In this document: positions 23,943 through 36,514 of the stretch, one piece after another
Position numbering within the stretch: the stretch's first letter is position 1
How the letters are laid out: each line of letters opens with the position of its first letter
Assembly: GCA_947095535.1 (NCBI GenBank)
Contig: OX352773.1
Span: forward strand, 267,522,515 to 267,586,514
DNA length: 64,000 nt
Direction: 5' to 3'
Origin: Poecilobothrus nobilitatus
Lineage: Eukaryota > Arthropoda > Insecta > Diptera > Dolichopodidae
The notes under the pieces: model-generated
What the model saw: the letters and a program-made list of their open reading frames with translations, nothing else
The model's database searches: none
What the model was told of the DNA's origin: nothing
Translations under genes and position numbers: made by a program

Positions 23943-25447
23943 ACCAGAGACACAAATCTTTGACTCAAAGTATTATCAAGAGACACAAACCGTTCATTAA
24001 AAATATAAATAAATTTAGTAAATATTATTACCGAGACCAAATTTTCCACTAGAAGTATTATCAGAGACACAAACCGTTCCTTAAAAGTGAGTACAGTCAA
24101 AAAAAGAAAAGTACATACTTAAAAAACACACATTTTCAATAAAAGTAAATTCAGCCAATTTTAAATTTTTAAATTTGACCGCCACATATTATGAACTGGT
24201 CGCAGCGGTAAATTAAAAATAAATTATTAATCTTCTGTTGGCGTTTTCAATCTTTGTTTTGGAAAAAAAAAAATAAAAATAGGTACTCTTAATAAAATTA
24301 AAACGCCTGAAAGTGAAAAGAGCAAAGTTTATAGTAAACCTCATATTTATAAAAAAAAAATAATAGGCCGATTTTGTTCTTGACTTTGTTTTCATTAGTA
24401 TAAAAGCTGGTAAAAGCTTCGTAACAGACTTTAAAGTAGTTTTGTATATTTAGGTTGAAATTTAGACTTTTAAGCTAAATTCTCGCTATTACCACTGGTA
24501 TATAACATAAAATATTCGAATTTTTTTTATTAATATAAAATTCGGTTAAATAATTATATTTCATAACAGAAGTCTGGAACTTACCAGATATTATAAATGG
24601 ATATTTTTCTTAAAAAAAAAATAAAAACTAACATAGAAAATATCATTTTAGAAGTCTTCACTCACAATAGATTCATAATTTTGTACTAATTTATTATTAG
24701 ACCATTAAATTAAAAAGCTGCCGAAAACGACCGTCACAAAAAAAAAGCCCCCGAAAATATATGAAATTGCATTATCAGAGACATGAATCTTTTATTAAAT
24801 ATACCAAAGACCTCTTCCAAAGTACATTTAAATAAAATAAATTCAGCAAATTTTTTTCAAGCTAAAAAAAAATAAACGCAAAAGATTTGAAAGTAGTTTT
24901 GGTAATTAAAGTAATTTCGCGGCGAAAACAACTGTTTTTCATCGACATAAAATTTTTTTTTAAAACTAAAGAAAAATAGAGTAAAATTTTAACAAATATT
25001 AAAATTATTTCGATTATTGGGATTGTTTTAAATGTAACAAAAAAAAAATGTTGTAGCGGTTGGTGTTGGTTGGTTTTACGGCGGTTTTTATTGTGCACTT
25101 TATACATGTGTTTCAAACAATTTTTGAGATATCGGCACGAACTTTTACCCTGAATGTATTTTTAACTTGGACCATTTTTTCTCAATGATTAAAAAACTGT
25201 CAAAAATTACCGCCACGAAGAAACGGCGAGAAAAAATTAATAAACTGTACCTAACATTTTTAATTTTATATGTTTAGATTTGTTTTATGTTTTTTTTCTA
25301 TTACAAGTAAGTAAGTGATTTCAATGTTTTTTTAATGGTGCTGATATAAAAATGAAATTTTTAGGTAGTTTATTAAGGGAGTCAGTATGATAACGTAAAT
25401 GCTTTTGAATCTATAGAAATTGTGCAATTGCACAGGGGATTTTCTAG
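23943..25447. repeat. Decayed repeat region ending in a Helitron-like 3' terminus
   Basis: A block like ATTATCAGAGACACAAACCG recurs at about 23943 (partial), 23971, 24056 and 24770. The region ends with the 14-nt palindrome TGTGCAATTGCACA (25421-25434), then nine bases, then CTAG (25444-25447) followed by T. Hairpin, about 10 nt, CTRR and a following T are the hallmarks of a Helitron 3' end. ORFs at 24213-24395 and 24862-25116 on the minus strand do not resemble proteins. Boundaries on the left are not defined. Confidence 0.4.
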
Positions 25448-26338
25448 TATGTATATATCTATATATAAGTACATATATATAAACGCTATGTAGATTAATA
25501 ATATTTTTCAACCAAAAAAATAATGTCTTTTTTGTGTTATGAACTTAAAAATAGTTTATAACTATGCATGTATTAACAAATGAATGCTTTAAAAATGTTT
25601 TATTGTTGTTAAGATGTTTTTTTTTTAAATTTTATTCGATTCAATAATTATTTAACTACAGTTCTTTCTGCCTTACTTACTTAATCACCTAGCATGATAT
25701 TTTTAATTTTATTTTCAAATTACCATTTTTTTTTTAAACTTCCGATATTTTTTCATCTTTGTCATATTAGTGAAGTTTACTTTTTTTATTTGCATATTCT
25801 ATTTAACTTATTTAAAATGCAGCGTATTGAGAAAAAAAACATGAAAAAATATGATCATCAATAAAATATAATAAAGGGTGACATAAAAACACAAAAAAAA
25901 GGATTAATTTCATTTCACTGCTTCACAGTTAGGTAATTTTTAGAGAAACAGAAACAAATTTAATGTGGGTTAGTGCTTATTTCTAAAAACATATATCAAA
26001 TGTAAAACCAGGGGTTTGTAAAATTATGCATTCTAAAAAGTAAATATTATCGGAAGTTTTTAAGGTAAAAATAGAATATATGACAAAAAGAAGTTTTAAA
26101 AAGGTATACCTACAATGTTATAAATTTTGGTATAAATTGGTGGTTTTCTTTTCCTATGTATATGATCGAAGGGATTTTCCCAAGAGTTTTGTTTTTTTTA
26201 ATGAAATTATCAAAATAGAAAAAAAAACTTTCTTCAATTTTCAACTTTCTTCAAAACATTTCACCGCGAAACTAGAGGAGGCTAAAGTGCTCATGCTTAC
26301 TATGTGGAACTTCCTAAATGGTACTGTACTGCACTTGT

Positions 26339-26619
26339 GTATAGTATAAATTATTATACATTTGCCGCTTAGTATTAAATGGTACTATAGCATATTTGAA
26401 AAAGTTTTGGACTGATAATCGTTATGTGGAAGGTTAGAATCTGCTTTTGAAGAATGTATAAACATATATATATATACAACCCATAGTTCTAGAAATTATA
26501 AAATTCACCCAAATTATTTTAAAATACTAAAAAATTGAAAAAATAATATTATAAGCAGAGTGACAGGCTATGAACATACTAACGGTTCGTACGGGTATCT
26601 AAGAGTTAACAAAGGCAAC
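26339..26619 (+). repeat. Dispersed repeat R1, copy 1
   Basis: From GTATAGTATAAATTATTATA (26339) to TAAGAGTTAACAAA (about 26613), this stretch is about 90% identical, same orientation, to 55795-56081. The shared block includes TTGCCGCTTAGTATTAAATG, CGTTATGTGGAAGGTTA and ACTAACGGTTCGTACGG. No TIR, target duplication or coding potential was found. The copies differ mainly in an AT microsatellite in the middle. Neighbouring ORF 26080-26349 is not recognisable. Confidence 0.8.
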
Positions 26620-27222
26620 TGTATTCTTCCTAGTTTTTTTTTAAAATAAATTAAAAAAATGTTTCTGTTAATTGAAAATAATTAAATAAAATTATTTTAA
26701 ATTATACAGAGAATAATAATTAGTATTGTGACAGACATATTGAGATTTAAAAAATAGGTGAGTGCTGTAACTTTTAACAATATCCGAATTACAAGCACTT
26801 AAGTCACAAATACAATCTTATGTTTCGTATTAATCGTATGTTTTAAAGATCATACCTGAATGATTGTGGTTTTCTATGTTTTTCTTTCTATTAAAGATGA
26901 ATTTTTTGTTATTTTTTTAAATGAAATGTGGCCATTTAATTATTTTTGTTTTCTTTTTTTAATTCGTAAGTAGCTTTTAAGAATTAAATTTGGATATTTT
27001 GTGATTTATTTATGTTTTTGTTAATTTAAAAATATATATTTTTTTTTTATCAATGAAATATGACTTTTTTTTTTAATTCAGTAAATTTTAAAATACATAT
27101 ATTTTTCTAAGAAATAAAGAAATCTTTATAACTAAAATAAAATCTTTTTTATCAAAATGTTTTTAAATATGTAATAAAAGTACACAAATTTATTATTCGA
27201 TCACAATTACCAGCCTATAGGT

Positions 27223-27438
27223 GTCACAGGTATTTGTGACATAATATATACATTTTTAAATACATTTTATTAATTGTAATATTTTTAATATTCTTAATTA
27301 TAATTATTCCAAAAATAAGTTCTAGGCTGATAATAATATATTTAATTGAATTGATGAAAGCATTTTAAGTTATTTATCTTGTACTTTTGTTTTTTACTCC
27401 TTTCCAAAGTAAAAAAAATTAAAACTGTCACAAATACC
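27223..27438. other. Inverted 13-mers 185 bp apart plus short hairpin
   Basis: GGTATTTGTGACA (27229-27241) and its exact reverse complement TGTCACAAATACC (27426-27438) face each other, and GTCACA/TGTGAC at 27223-27240 forms a small hairpin with a 6-nt loop. This may be an old foldback or MITE end. Nothing recognisable lies between. Confidence 0.3.
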
Positions 27439-28249
27439 CACATTTCCCTACCATAATTACGGTAAGATAACTTTGACCTTTTAATACTTTCATAATTAAA
27501 ATCATATTTAAAAGTAAGTACGTAAATTATTTATTATATTAGTTATAAAATCAAATAACTTAAAGATTTTAATAACATCAGAAAGAGAATCTCCACTTAT
27601 CTACTAAACATTTGATAAGCTGTCAAATTTCAAAGCTGTTTTAATTTATAAAATTCGAAATTTATGACAAATTTTTTTATTAAAGCTGACAGAAAATATC
27701 ATTAAAAATGATTAGGTTTACAATGCAAATTTTTATTTTAATATTTATTTTTATATTAACTTTAATCGCATTTATATATAAAATAAAAAAAAGATGTACT
27801 CGTACATAACATATGTATATGTTGGATTAAAGATGCAAGTTTTTTAAATAAAAACAAGTAAATCAAGCTCTATTGATTTTTTTTAGTCATATATTATAAG
27901 AACAATTTCTTCAATAGATGTAGAAAGAATACAAATAAAACTATGAAAACTATATAGGAGTAATTAAAAATCTAATTATATTTTATAATATATGTATAGT
28001 ATGTAATTTTATGTATACATATATAATATAAAAATTATACGATATAATATAAATTAAATACTTATGTAAATTAAGCAAAATAAAAAAAAAACTTAATTAC
28101 TTACTTATGTTTTATAAAGAAATTATTATGTATTCTATCTATAACAATTGATTACATTACTTAATAGTAATTAGTGGTTCTTTAAAAACTAAGTAGTTAT
28201 AACCTACATATATTTAAAAAAAAAAATAAATAAAAACACGTAAGTACTT

Positions 28250-29226
28250 AATTGTCCAATTATAATTATATAAGTCACAACGGAAACATCAGCGAGTCTT
28301 TCCAAACTAATACCGGCGTCAAACAGGGGTGTCCACTATCACTATTACTATTCACAATCGTCCTAGATAATATAATGTCCGAAGTTTGTAAACAAAAGAG
28401 GTATTACATGGAGCTTCTCTCGTCACTTAGAAGACCTAGACTATGCAAATGACATAGTACTGCTAGCACACAAGGTTAGCGATATGCAGTCCAAACTAGA
28501 ACACCTAGAAAGGCTAGCACTTAACGTAGGTCTTGAAATTAACATTAGCAAAACTAAGGCGATGAAAATCAACAGCACCAACAACCATCTCATCATGCTG
28601 AAAACGCATCTAGTTGAATACGTCACCCAGTTTAACTATCTCGGTAGTATAATGTCTACAGATGGTGGTGCGGATGTGAACAACAGACTTAACAAAGCAA
28701 AGGCAGCATTCGGACGATTGTACCCTGTATGGAAAAACCCCCGAATCTCAAGGAAAACAAAATTAAGGATCTTCAACGCTTGCATAAAAATCGTACTAAT
28801 GTATAGTAGCGAAACATGGATGTTATCGAACACCATCATTCAAAATTCACCATCATTTCATTTCACTAACCGCTGTCTGCGCATAATCGCAGAATATTCT
28901 GGCCGCTCAGAATAACCAACGAAGATCTATGGAGACTCACAGGAGAGGAACCCATACTGAGGCAATTAAGAAAGAAAAAATGGAGGCGGATAGGCCACAC
29001 ACTAAGGAAATACTAGTACAACATAAGTCGCATGGCCCCTTGGAGTGGAACCCCCAAGGAAGCAGAAGACGCGGATGTCCAAGTAACAGCTGGAGTAAAC
29101 GAACTCAGCCAGTGTAACCTCACATGAGACAATGTAAAAACATGCAGGAAACCGTGTGAGATGGAGATGCCAAATAAAAGCCCTATGCTCCCTCGTGGAA
29201 ATGGACAAAAAAAACTATATAAGTAT
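28250..29226 (+). pseudogene. Non-LTR retrotransposon RT fragment, RTE-like
   Basis: Frame pieces give TGVKQGCPLSLLLFTIVLD (RT motif), then after a frame change near 28397 HLEDLDYANDIVLLAH, FNYLGSIMSTDGGADVNNRL (28640-28700) and KTKLRIFNACIKIVLMYSSE, and after another shift near 28910 KKKWRRIGHTLRK and ALEWNPQGSRRRG. This series is typical of RTE-type endonuclease/RT polyproteins. The catalytic YADD is YAND here (28442-28453), so the enzyme is dead even apart from the frameshifts. The endonuclease and the first half of RT are missing, as expected for a 5'-truncated LINE insertion. The clade name is from motif memory; CR1-group relatives are possible. Confidence 0.75.
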
Positions 29227-29680
29227 AACAATTATGTTTTATCAAATTGAAAAATATTAATTAGATAAAACTTAATTTCTGTGCAAACATTGTATAATAA
29301 ACTCATCTTCTCAAGTAACATCGATTCTTTAAAAATCGAAATATAAGAAACTTGAAAAAATTCAAATCTTTCTAATTAGAATGGTAAAAAAAATATAACA
29401 ATTTAAAATTTAAGGCAAAAAAAAATTATTGAAGAATTTCAAAAAGAAAAAAACGTAAGCACAATTTGGCAAAAATGAACAATGGAAAGGAGTATGGAAG
29501 AGAAGGATGATCGAATCCAAAGTCATGTAAGGTTATATGATATTTATTTGTAACATCTATGATAATATTTTTTTTTAGGCTGTTTACAAAATGTTTAGAA
29601 ATGTTTTATTATTACTGCGAGAAAAAATTTTTCAAAGTTTATTTTGTTTGCTTTCAATTTATTGAAACTATTTTAAATTA

Positions 29681-30163
29681 TACAGGATGGATGATGTTAG
29701 GAATAAAAGTATAAATATTTTTCAGGGGTAATTTCTGAGGCTAAAACTAGAAAAAAATCATATTGGACGGTGGATCTATACTCAGTCGTTTTCAAGACAT
29801 TGTAACTTTCATGTTTCTTTTTTGGTTTTATTTTTTTTTTTCTCTATATAGCAAGCCGTTCAAAAGTTATAGATATTTATATGAAAAGTCGCTAAAACAT
29901 TTTTTACCCCTCATATCTCGAAAAGGGTCCAGAATAGATCCCCCCTCCCATATAATTTTTTGTTCGTTGTGATGTTCTCCATCACCTCCTGCTCTATGTG
30001 CAAATTAACGCGAGACACCCTGTATAAAACAAAAATATATTCCCAATATCTCGAAAACGACTGGGAATAGATCCACTTCACCTCCTTCCACATTATATTT
30101 TCTAGTTTTAGTAACAGGAATCACTTCCTAAAATATCTGCTCTCTTATGCTAAACATCCTGTA
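29681..30163. mobile_element. Foldback/MITE with about 120-bp inverted arms
   Basis: The left arm (29681-29802) and the right arm (30043-30163) are imperfect reverse complements. Both, read inward-out, carry TCTCGAAAACGACTG or TCTTGAAAACGACTG, ATAGATCCAC, TCTAGTTTTAG and the tip CATCCTGTA. Tips are TACAGGATG/CATCCTGTA, consistent with a TA target. A third related unit in the same orientation as the right arm lies at 29912-30024 and ends CACCCTGTATA. No transposase ORF is present; short ORFs here (29763-29972, 29911-30093) read through the arms. The CCTGTA tips suggest a Tc1/mariner-mobilised MITE. Confidence 0.65.
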
Positions 30164-30504
30164 TATGTATGTATAAAATATGTACATATATACATATATG
30201 GTGTGCCAAACAGAAACATTTTTTATATAATATGTATATCAATTTACCTTTATTGTAGATACCTAATATGTATATATATATTATATAATATATTAATTTG
30301 GACAAATAAGCTTTAGTGAAGTTATGTAACTATGCATTATATTTCGTTATTATGTACCTATATAAGTATATATGTATGTATATCTGTTTTGGAACGTATG
30401 TTTTATTAGTCTATATAATAATACTGCTTAAATAACTAAATAATAATTTAATTTAAGTAGGTACTTACTTATTTCTTAAATATGTACATATGTATATGTA
30501 TGTA

Positions 30505-31429
30505 CAGGGTTTTCCAATTTGAGTGATATGATTTCTAAGTGACGTTTCGGCCATTTGTAGTATGTCATGATCTGTCTTTTTTTTTTATTGTATTCAGTAA
30601 TGTTTACAATTTCATCATGGACCACCGTAAACGTCGTGAATTTGCTGATTTTGTCTTGGAACAACTTGAAAACGATAATGATTTTTTTAAGAAAATTATC
30701 TTCTCCGATGAAGCTCACTTTCATCTGAGTGGTGCGGTAAATAAACAACACTGTCTATTCTGCTGCGAAGAAAATCCACAAATTATTCACGAACAACCAT
30801 TACATTCACCTAAATTGACGGTTTGGTGTGGTTTTTGGTCTGGTGGAATCATCGGTCCGTACTTCTTTCGAAATGAAGCTAGTAACACCGTTACTGTCAA
30901 TGGAGAACGGTATAGATCGATGATAACCAACTTTTTATGGCCAAAATTGGAAGAATTTGATCTTGACAATATCTGGTTCCAACAAGACGGGGCTACGTGG
31001 CACACAGCACGTGCAACAACCGAATTATTGCGAGAAAAGTTTGGAGATTCGATTATTTCAAGAAATTGTGACATTGAATGGCCTTCAAGAAGTTGTGATT
31101 TAACCATTACACAATTAGACTATTTCTTGTGGCGCTATTTTAAGTCATTGGTCTTCAGCAATAAACCAGACTCTCTTCAAGCTTTAGAAATCAATATTGA
31201 ACGTGCTATTCATGACATACGACTTGATTTAGTGGAAAAAGTGCTCGAAAATTGGGTTCATCGAATTCGTTCCTGCAAAAGAAGTCGTGGAGACCATTTG
31301 AATGACGTTTTATTCAGAACTTAATTGTATCGATTGTACTTCACATTAAATAAAAAACATTTCAATTTCCTTAACAATTAGTGTGTTTTTTTTGAAAAGA
31401 AATCATATCACTCAAATTGGAAAACCCTT
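30505..31429 (+). mobile_element. Short mariner-like element with perfect 30-bp TIRs
   Basis: AGGGTTTTCCAATTTGAGTG starts at 30506 and the full 30 bp to 30535 is matched exactly by the reverse complement at 31399-31428. TA flanks at 30503-30504 and 31430-31431 form the target duplication. The element is 925 bp, about 300-400 bp shorter than the usual size, because the part encoding the DNA-binding domain is missing. It is a different family from the 13.3-kb element (distinct TIR). Perfect TIRs and an uninterrupted ORF suggest a recent insertion. Confidence 0.88.
30617..31324 (+). pseudogene. Mariner-like transposase, catalytic domain only
   Basis: Uninterrupted ORF of 235 residues from Met at 30617 (an upstream extension to 30539 is not family-like). 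The catalytic residues are Asp31 (FSDEAHF), Asp124 (WFQQDGAT) and Asp161 (RSCDLT), 36 residues between the last two, and the C-terminus CKRSRGDHLNDVLF is normal. The helix-turn-helix DNA-binding half present in the relative at 15.5 kb is absent, so TIR recognition should be lost although the active site is complete. Family members usually have about 340-400 residues. Unlike the tandem copies there is no stop or frameshift. It might still be translated; whether a DDD-only protein acts on DNA is unknown. Confidence 0.8.
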
Positions 31430-31431
31430 TA

Positions 31432-34400
31432 CATGTTAATGTTTTATTTTATTTATTTATTTAAGTAAGTATTTCAACTATTCATTTTAATTCACATCTG
31501 AATAATGTAAAGTATACTGTAATATAACTATGTAAATCAAATCAAACAAATCAGCATCAAGTTGCGAAGAAATAATGTATAATATGATGTATGACTGATT
31601 AGATTAACACATAAATGAATTTTGCAAACAAAAACTTTTAATTGAAGAGGTGTTGATTTTTTTTATTTTTTTTTATTCTCGATTATTCTAATTTATATAA
31701 ATTTTTATGCTTCGGTGAAGTAGATCTTTCCACACGTTCAGAATCACGTTTAACTTACAACAGTAAACTTAAAAAATAGTTACAACTTATTATGTAAATG
31801 CAGTAGGTAGGTATATAAATATTATATAAATCTGTTTTTAAATATATTACGTATGTAATATAAATTAAATTAACATCAATAGATTTATCAAAAAAAAAAA
31901 AACAAAATTTCCAAGGTAAATTTCTTGTAGTAATGTAGCTATTAATTTTTCAAATTTCATTTTACATGGAAATTTTTTTTAGAATAAATCAACCACATTT
32001 AGTTTTTAATATTCCAGTTATAAAAAAAACACTTTGAATAAAAATTTTTCAATTTTAATTTCATGATGATTACTTAACAAAATTCATAAATAAACAAGTT
32101 TTAAAATAGTTTTTTTTAAAAAAAAAAAAAAAAAAAAATTACAGAAGAAAAGAATAAAAAAAAAAACAATATACAAAACTATACAAGTTCGAGACCTTCA
32201 AATTTTTTGTTTCTAATATTTTTCTTAAGTTCTGTTTCTATTTTTACGTCACACAAAAAAAAAAACTCTCGTTTTAATATTTCATTAAGTTTTTTTTTTT
32301 TTTTCATTTGAACTTCTATGTAATTAAATGAAGCAATAGAATTAAATTTTTTAATTCTTTTGTATACGATTTTTTTTTTTAAAAAGTACATTTATGAAAG
32401 AACAAATAAATAACAAAGAATTAACATTAATGTAGGCATGCCGGGTCTATTGGGAGCCAAAACATGTAATTTTTTTGAAATTTTATTATTCTATTTTTCC
32501 GTATACAATATATGTATGTACATAATTAATACAAGTAAAGTATAGATATCGCGAAAAAACTAATCCATATGAAAGATTTTCAAATCTGCTTTAGTTCGAA
32601 AACAAGAATTTTCGAAATACATACCTATATATAATATATACCTACCTAAGTACATATATTGTTTTTCTGTTAAAAATTCAGTTCACTATTAAAATTTAAA
32701 AAATTGAGATGATTTCTACAATTGAATGGTATTAGTAATAATTCGTAGTTGTCAATTAAAAAAAAAATATATACCTACCTATTTTTAATTTAATTTAATT
32801 AAAATAAATTCAATAAAAAGTTCGGAACACCAAAATAATTTAGTGAACGTAAAACTAAACTAGTTTTTACTAATATTTTCATTCATGACATTTTAGATGA
32901 TTTTTCTTAATATAAATTACAGTAATATACCTAAGTATAGCAGCAGTTTAACAGTTTAACACACATCAATAATGAGGACGTCAAGAGAAAAACACTCTCA
33001 GCTGATTCTTTTAATATATTCCTGATGATGTCGATTCTCAACTTAACGGATGAAAATGAGTAAATGACTATAAAAAAAAGTAGATGCACAACAAAATATT
33101 TGAATTCACTCACTAAATTTCAATTACATTTTTTAAATTTCATTAAAATTTATAAGTAATGTGTGAGTGAGAATGAAATAAAACATACAAAACAAAACAG
33201 AAAAAAAAAAAAAAACTTAATGATCATCATGTTTCTTTGATGACTCAATGTTAAGTAATTTTCGGTATTTTTTTTTTTATTAATTTCACTATTTTTTTCT
33301 TTTTTTTTTGTTGTTTTACTAAATATTATTTACTCGAACATACAGATTTTCTTTAAATATACATACAATATTCATTGATTTTCTATATACATAATATACA
33401 TGTAGTCGAGCATTCATTTTTTAACAGAGAACACATAATAAATAGATATGTAAATAAAATAATTGCTCGATAAAATTATTGTGTACAACAAATTTATATT
33501 ACATAGGCATATTGAATGTATTAAGAATCTATTCAGAAATTCACTTTTTATATTTTAATTTTATATAGTTATTCCCTTTTATTTACAATTCGCATTCATT
33601 TGACATATTATCATAACTCTTCTTTGTTAATTTAATTACATATTTTTAATATGTACATTTCATGTACATCCATATATAGATTTACATGTAAGTGACAGCA
33701 TGTTAAATGAATATTAGTTGTGCCACAGTTATTGAACAGCGGATATAAATATAAAATAGAAAAATTTTGTTAAAAAATCATATACAGCTATCAATTAAAT
33801 TATATTAAAAAAATTTAAAAGTAATTATTGAATGTGTAAAAGTAAGTATGTACCCTTTATATGCAAATTATTTAAGAAGTCTAAATTAATTGAAATGGCC
33901 ACAGTTAACAGTTACAATAAGTTTTTATCTGGTACTGAAGAAGAAATGTGTTTGACAGACAAAAAAAAAAAATTTATTTATTTTTGTATAAATGTATGTA
34001 CCTAATTATTTAAAAATTATTTGAAAAAGAAAGTTAATACCACTGAATAATAACTTTTCACACTATTGATTATAAAAGAACAATAGAATATGCAATACTT
34101 TTTATACAAAATAAAAGGAATAAATAAACCAATTTGAAAAATTTTTATTTTTTTTTATTTTTTTGGATATTCTATTGTTTGTTTAAAGCAAGCAAGAGAA
34201 AAGTTTATAAAATTTCAAAAATTTATGAATTCATTGTAAATAAAAACAAAGCAAATTCAATACAATAATATTTTTTTATACTATTTATTTCTAATAAATT
34301 TGATAACTAACTAATTTAATATGAATACTAGTTTCGAAAAAAAGAAAGAAAGATAGAAAGTGAAGAAAAAAGATTCAATGTTTTGGTAAAATAATCTATA

Positions 34401-36514
34401 TTTTCATATATGTATACATATAATTTAAAAAAAAATATATTATTGTTTATCATTAATAGTAGTAGAGAATAGTGTTGCATTAAAAATTAAAGATAATAAC
34501 AAAAATAATAGAAATGGATAATAAAAGATTTGTAAAAACTAAAAGCTTTATAAAAATACACGATATATATGTCAACGAAAATGAAGAAGGTATATAATAA
34601 GTATAAAGAAAGTAAAAGTAATATAAAATTTTAAATCTAACATCTAAAGAAATTACAAACTCAAGGTTATTGACAAAATAAACTAAGTTTAAAGTCAAAT
34701 AAGAATTAAGTAAGCTAACTATTTGATTACTGAGAATTTTGACTATTTGACAATATTAGTTATTCATTTAGCAAATATTAATTGCTTCAGCGGATTTATT
34801 TAAAAAAAGGTTTGATTTTTAAATAGTAAATGAAAGTACATATTCATAAGTTGCAAGAAGCCGTCGTATATTGTAAACCATTAGTCAGACCGATGTGATT
34901 AAAAAAACCTAGTCCCCTATTCTATAATAGAAATTAAAAATAAAAAAAAAATGAGAAATGTACCAAAAAGTGACACCTTATTTTTTGGGGGCGATTTTTT
35001 TAGCGGGCTTAAAGTCGAACTTTTTTATTTTTTAAAATTCTCTTACTTTCATATTCTTATTATATACTTAAATTGATAAGCCAGGAAATACCGTTATTAG
35101 ATTAGATATATGATATCTTTAAGTAGAAACTTTATTTAGATGAAAGTAATATCGCTTTATGAAAATTCTATTCTAGACTTCTACAATTAACTCATTTGAG
35201 TATAAATACTAAAAAAATTAATATATTAAAAGTTTTATATTTTACTGTTAAATAAAATACTCAAATAAAAAAATTTATATTTTTTCCATGGCGATATTTT
35301 TTTTTTTTTTTTTATGAATAATAAATTAAAAGTGTGTACATATTGAAAATGAGATATGCAATCTTATTTTTAGATTAAAAGTATTTTGTGTATGTGATTA
35401 ATTTTTAATTTAAAAATGCAAAGGAAAATATATTACCTACATACTTATAATAGCAAATAAAGGAAATGCACAAAAAAAAAATTTTTTTCTAAAAATTCTA
35501 CAGAAAATAAAAATAAAAAGACGACCTGAAAGAAAAAATATAATTTATTGAAAAAAAATAACACAAAAAAGGAAAAGTATATAATTAGATATGTAAAGTT
35601 AAAAATAAAAATTGATCAAAAAATAAAATCATGACCTTTGGAGTTACATTATAATCAATTACAATACAAATTATAAAAAATTTCTATATTTATATACATA
35701 GATAGATAATAAGTTAATTATTAAAATATTTTATTCAATTTTAGATATTTTTATAATGGTATAAATTATTGTCAACAATGTCCTCATATGTGCGTTATTG
35801 ACAGTAAACCAATTTAAATTCTATATCTAGTTATTAATTTTAAAAATGTTCAAAAGTCTTTTAATAGTTTATAAATAACTCTATATTTTGTAGGTTTACT
35901 TTGCAAACAGAATAAAATCGATATTTTATAAAATTACGGTATAACGAAATATATTGTATTAATGATCGAAAAAATATTACATTATTTATTTTGATAAATA
36001 AAATAACAGCTAGGTATAAAAGCAAAAATCATGAAATAAAAATAATACATTTAAGTATGTTTATATATTAGTAAAGTAATAGTTAAATTCATCAATTGAA
36101 AAAAGAAATACACATTACATTATACTTTCAAAGGATAATGTTGCTTGTGTTGTACGGTAATTTTGAATAGTTTTGGCCAAAAATGCAACGTAGAGTAGAG
36201 TTTTTAATAAAATTCCTTGAAAATTAAATTTATACTTATATTAAATTATCACATAGATTATTATACTTATCAGACAGATTATTTAATTTTAGTGCTAATC
36301 TAAAAAAAAAACTTATTGCGATAAGCAAAAAAAAAAAACAAGAATGGGTTGGGTATAAGATTTCAAAAAAAGAAAATTCCATTTCCAAAATACCATTTAC
36401 ATAATTTTATGGCAAGCTCTTTAAATCGTGGAGGCTTACAAACTCCTGCTTAACAAATTATTGTAACCCTAATAATTAATGTAATCCTGATAAGATTTTG
36501 TAGCCAACTATGAA
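31432..36514. other. Intronic AT-rich sequence, no element recognised
   Basis: Long A and T runs, TACATATGTA-type simple repeats and short chance ORFs on both strands. Nothing conserved or repeated was seen by eye. Confidence 0.5.

Noticed and set aside
16336..25447. One intact 9-kb Helitron
   Set aside because: There is no Rep/helicase coding sequence and the interior contains unrelated repeats; the two ends may belong to different elements.
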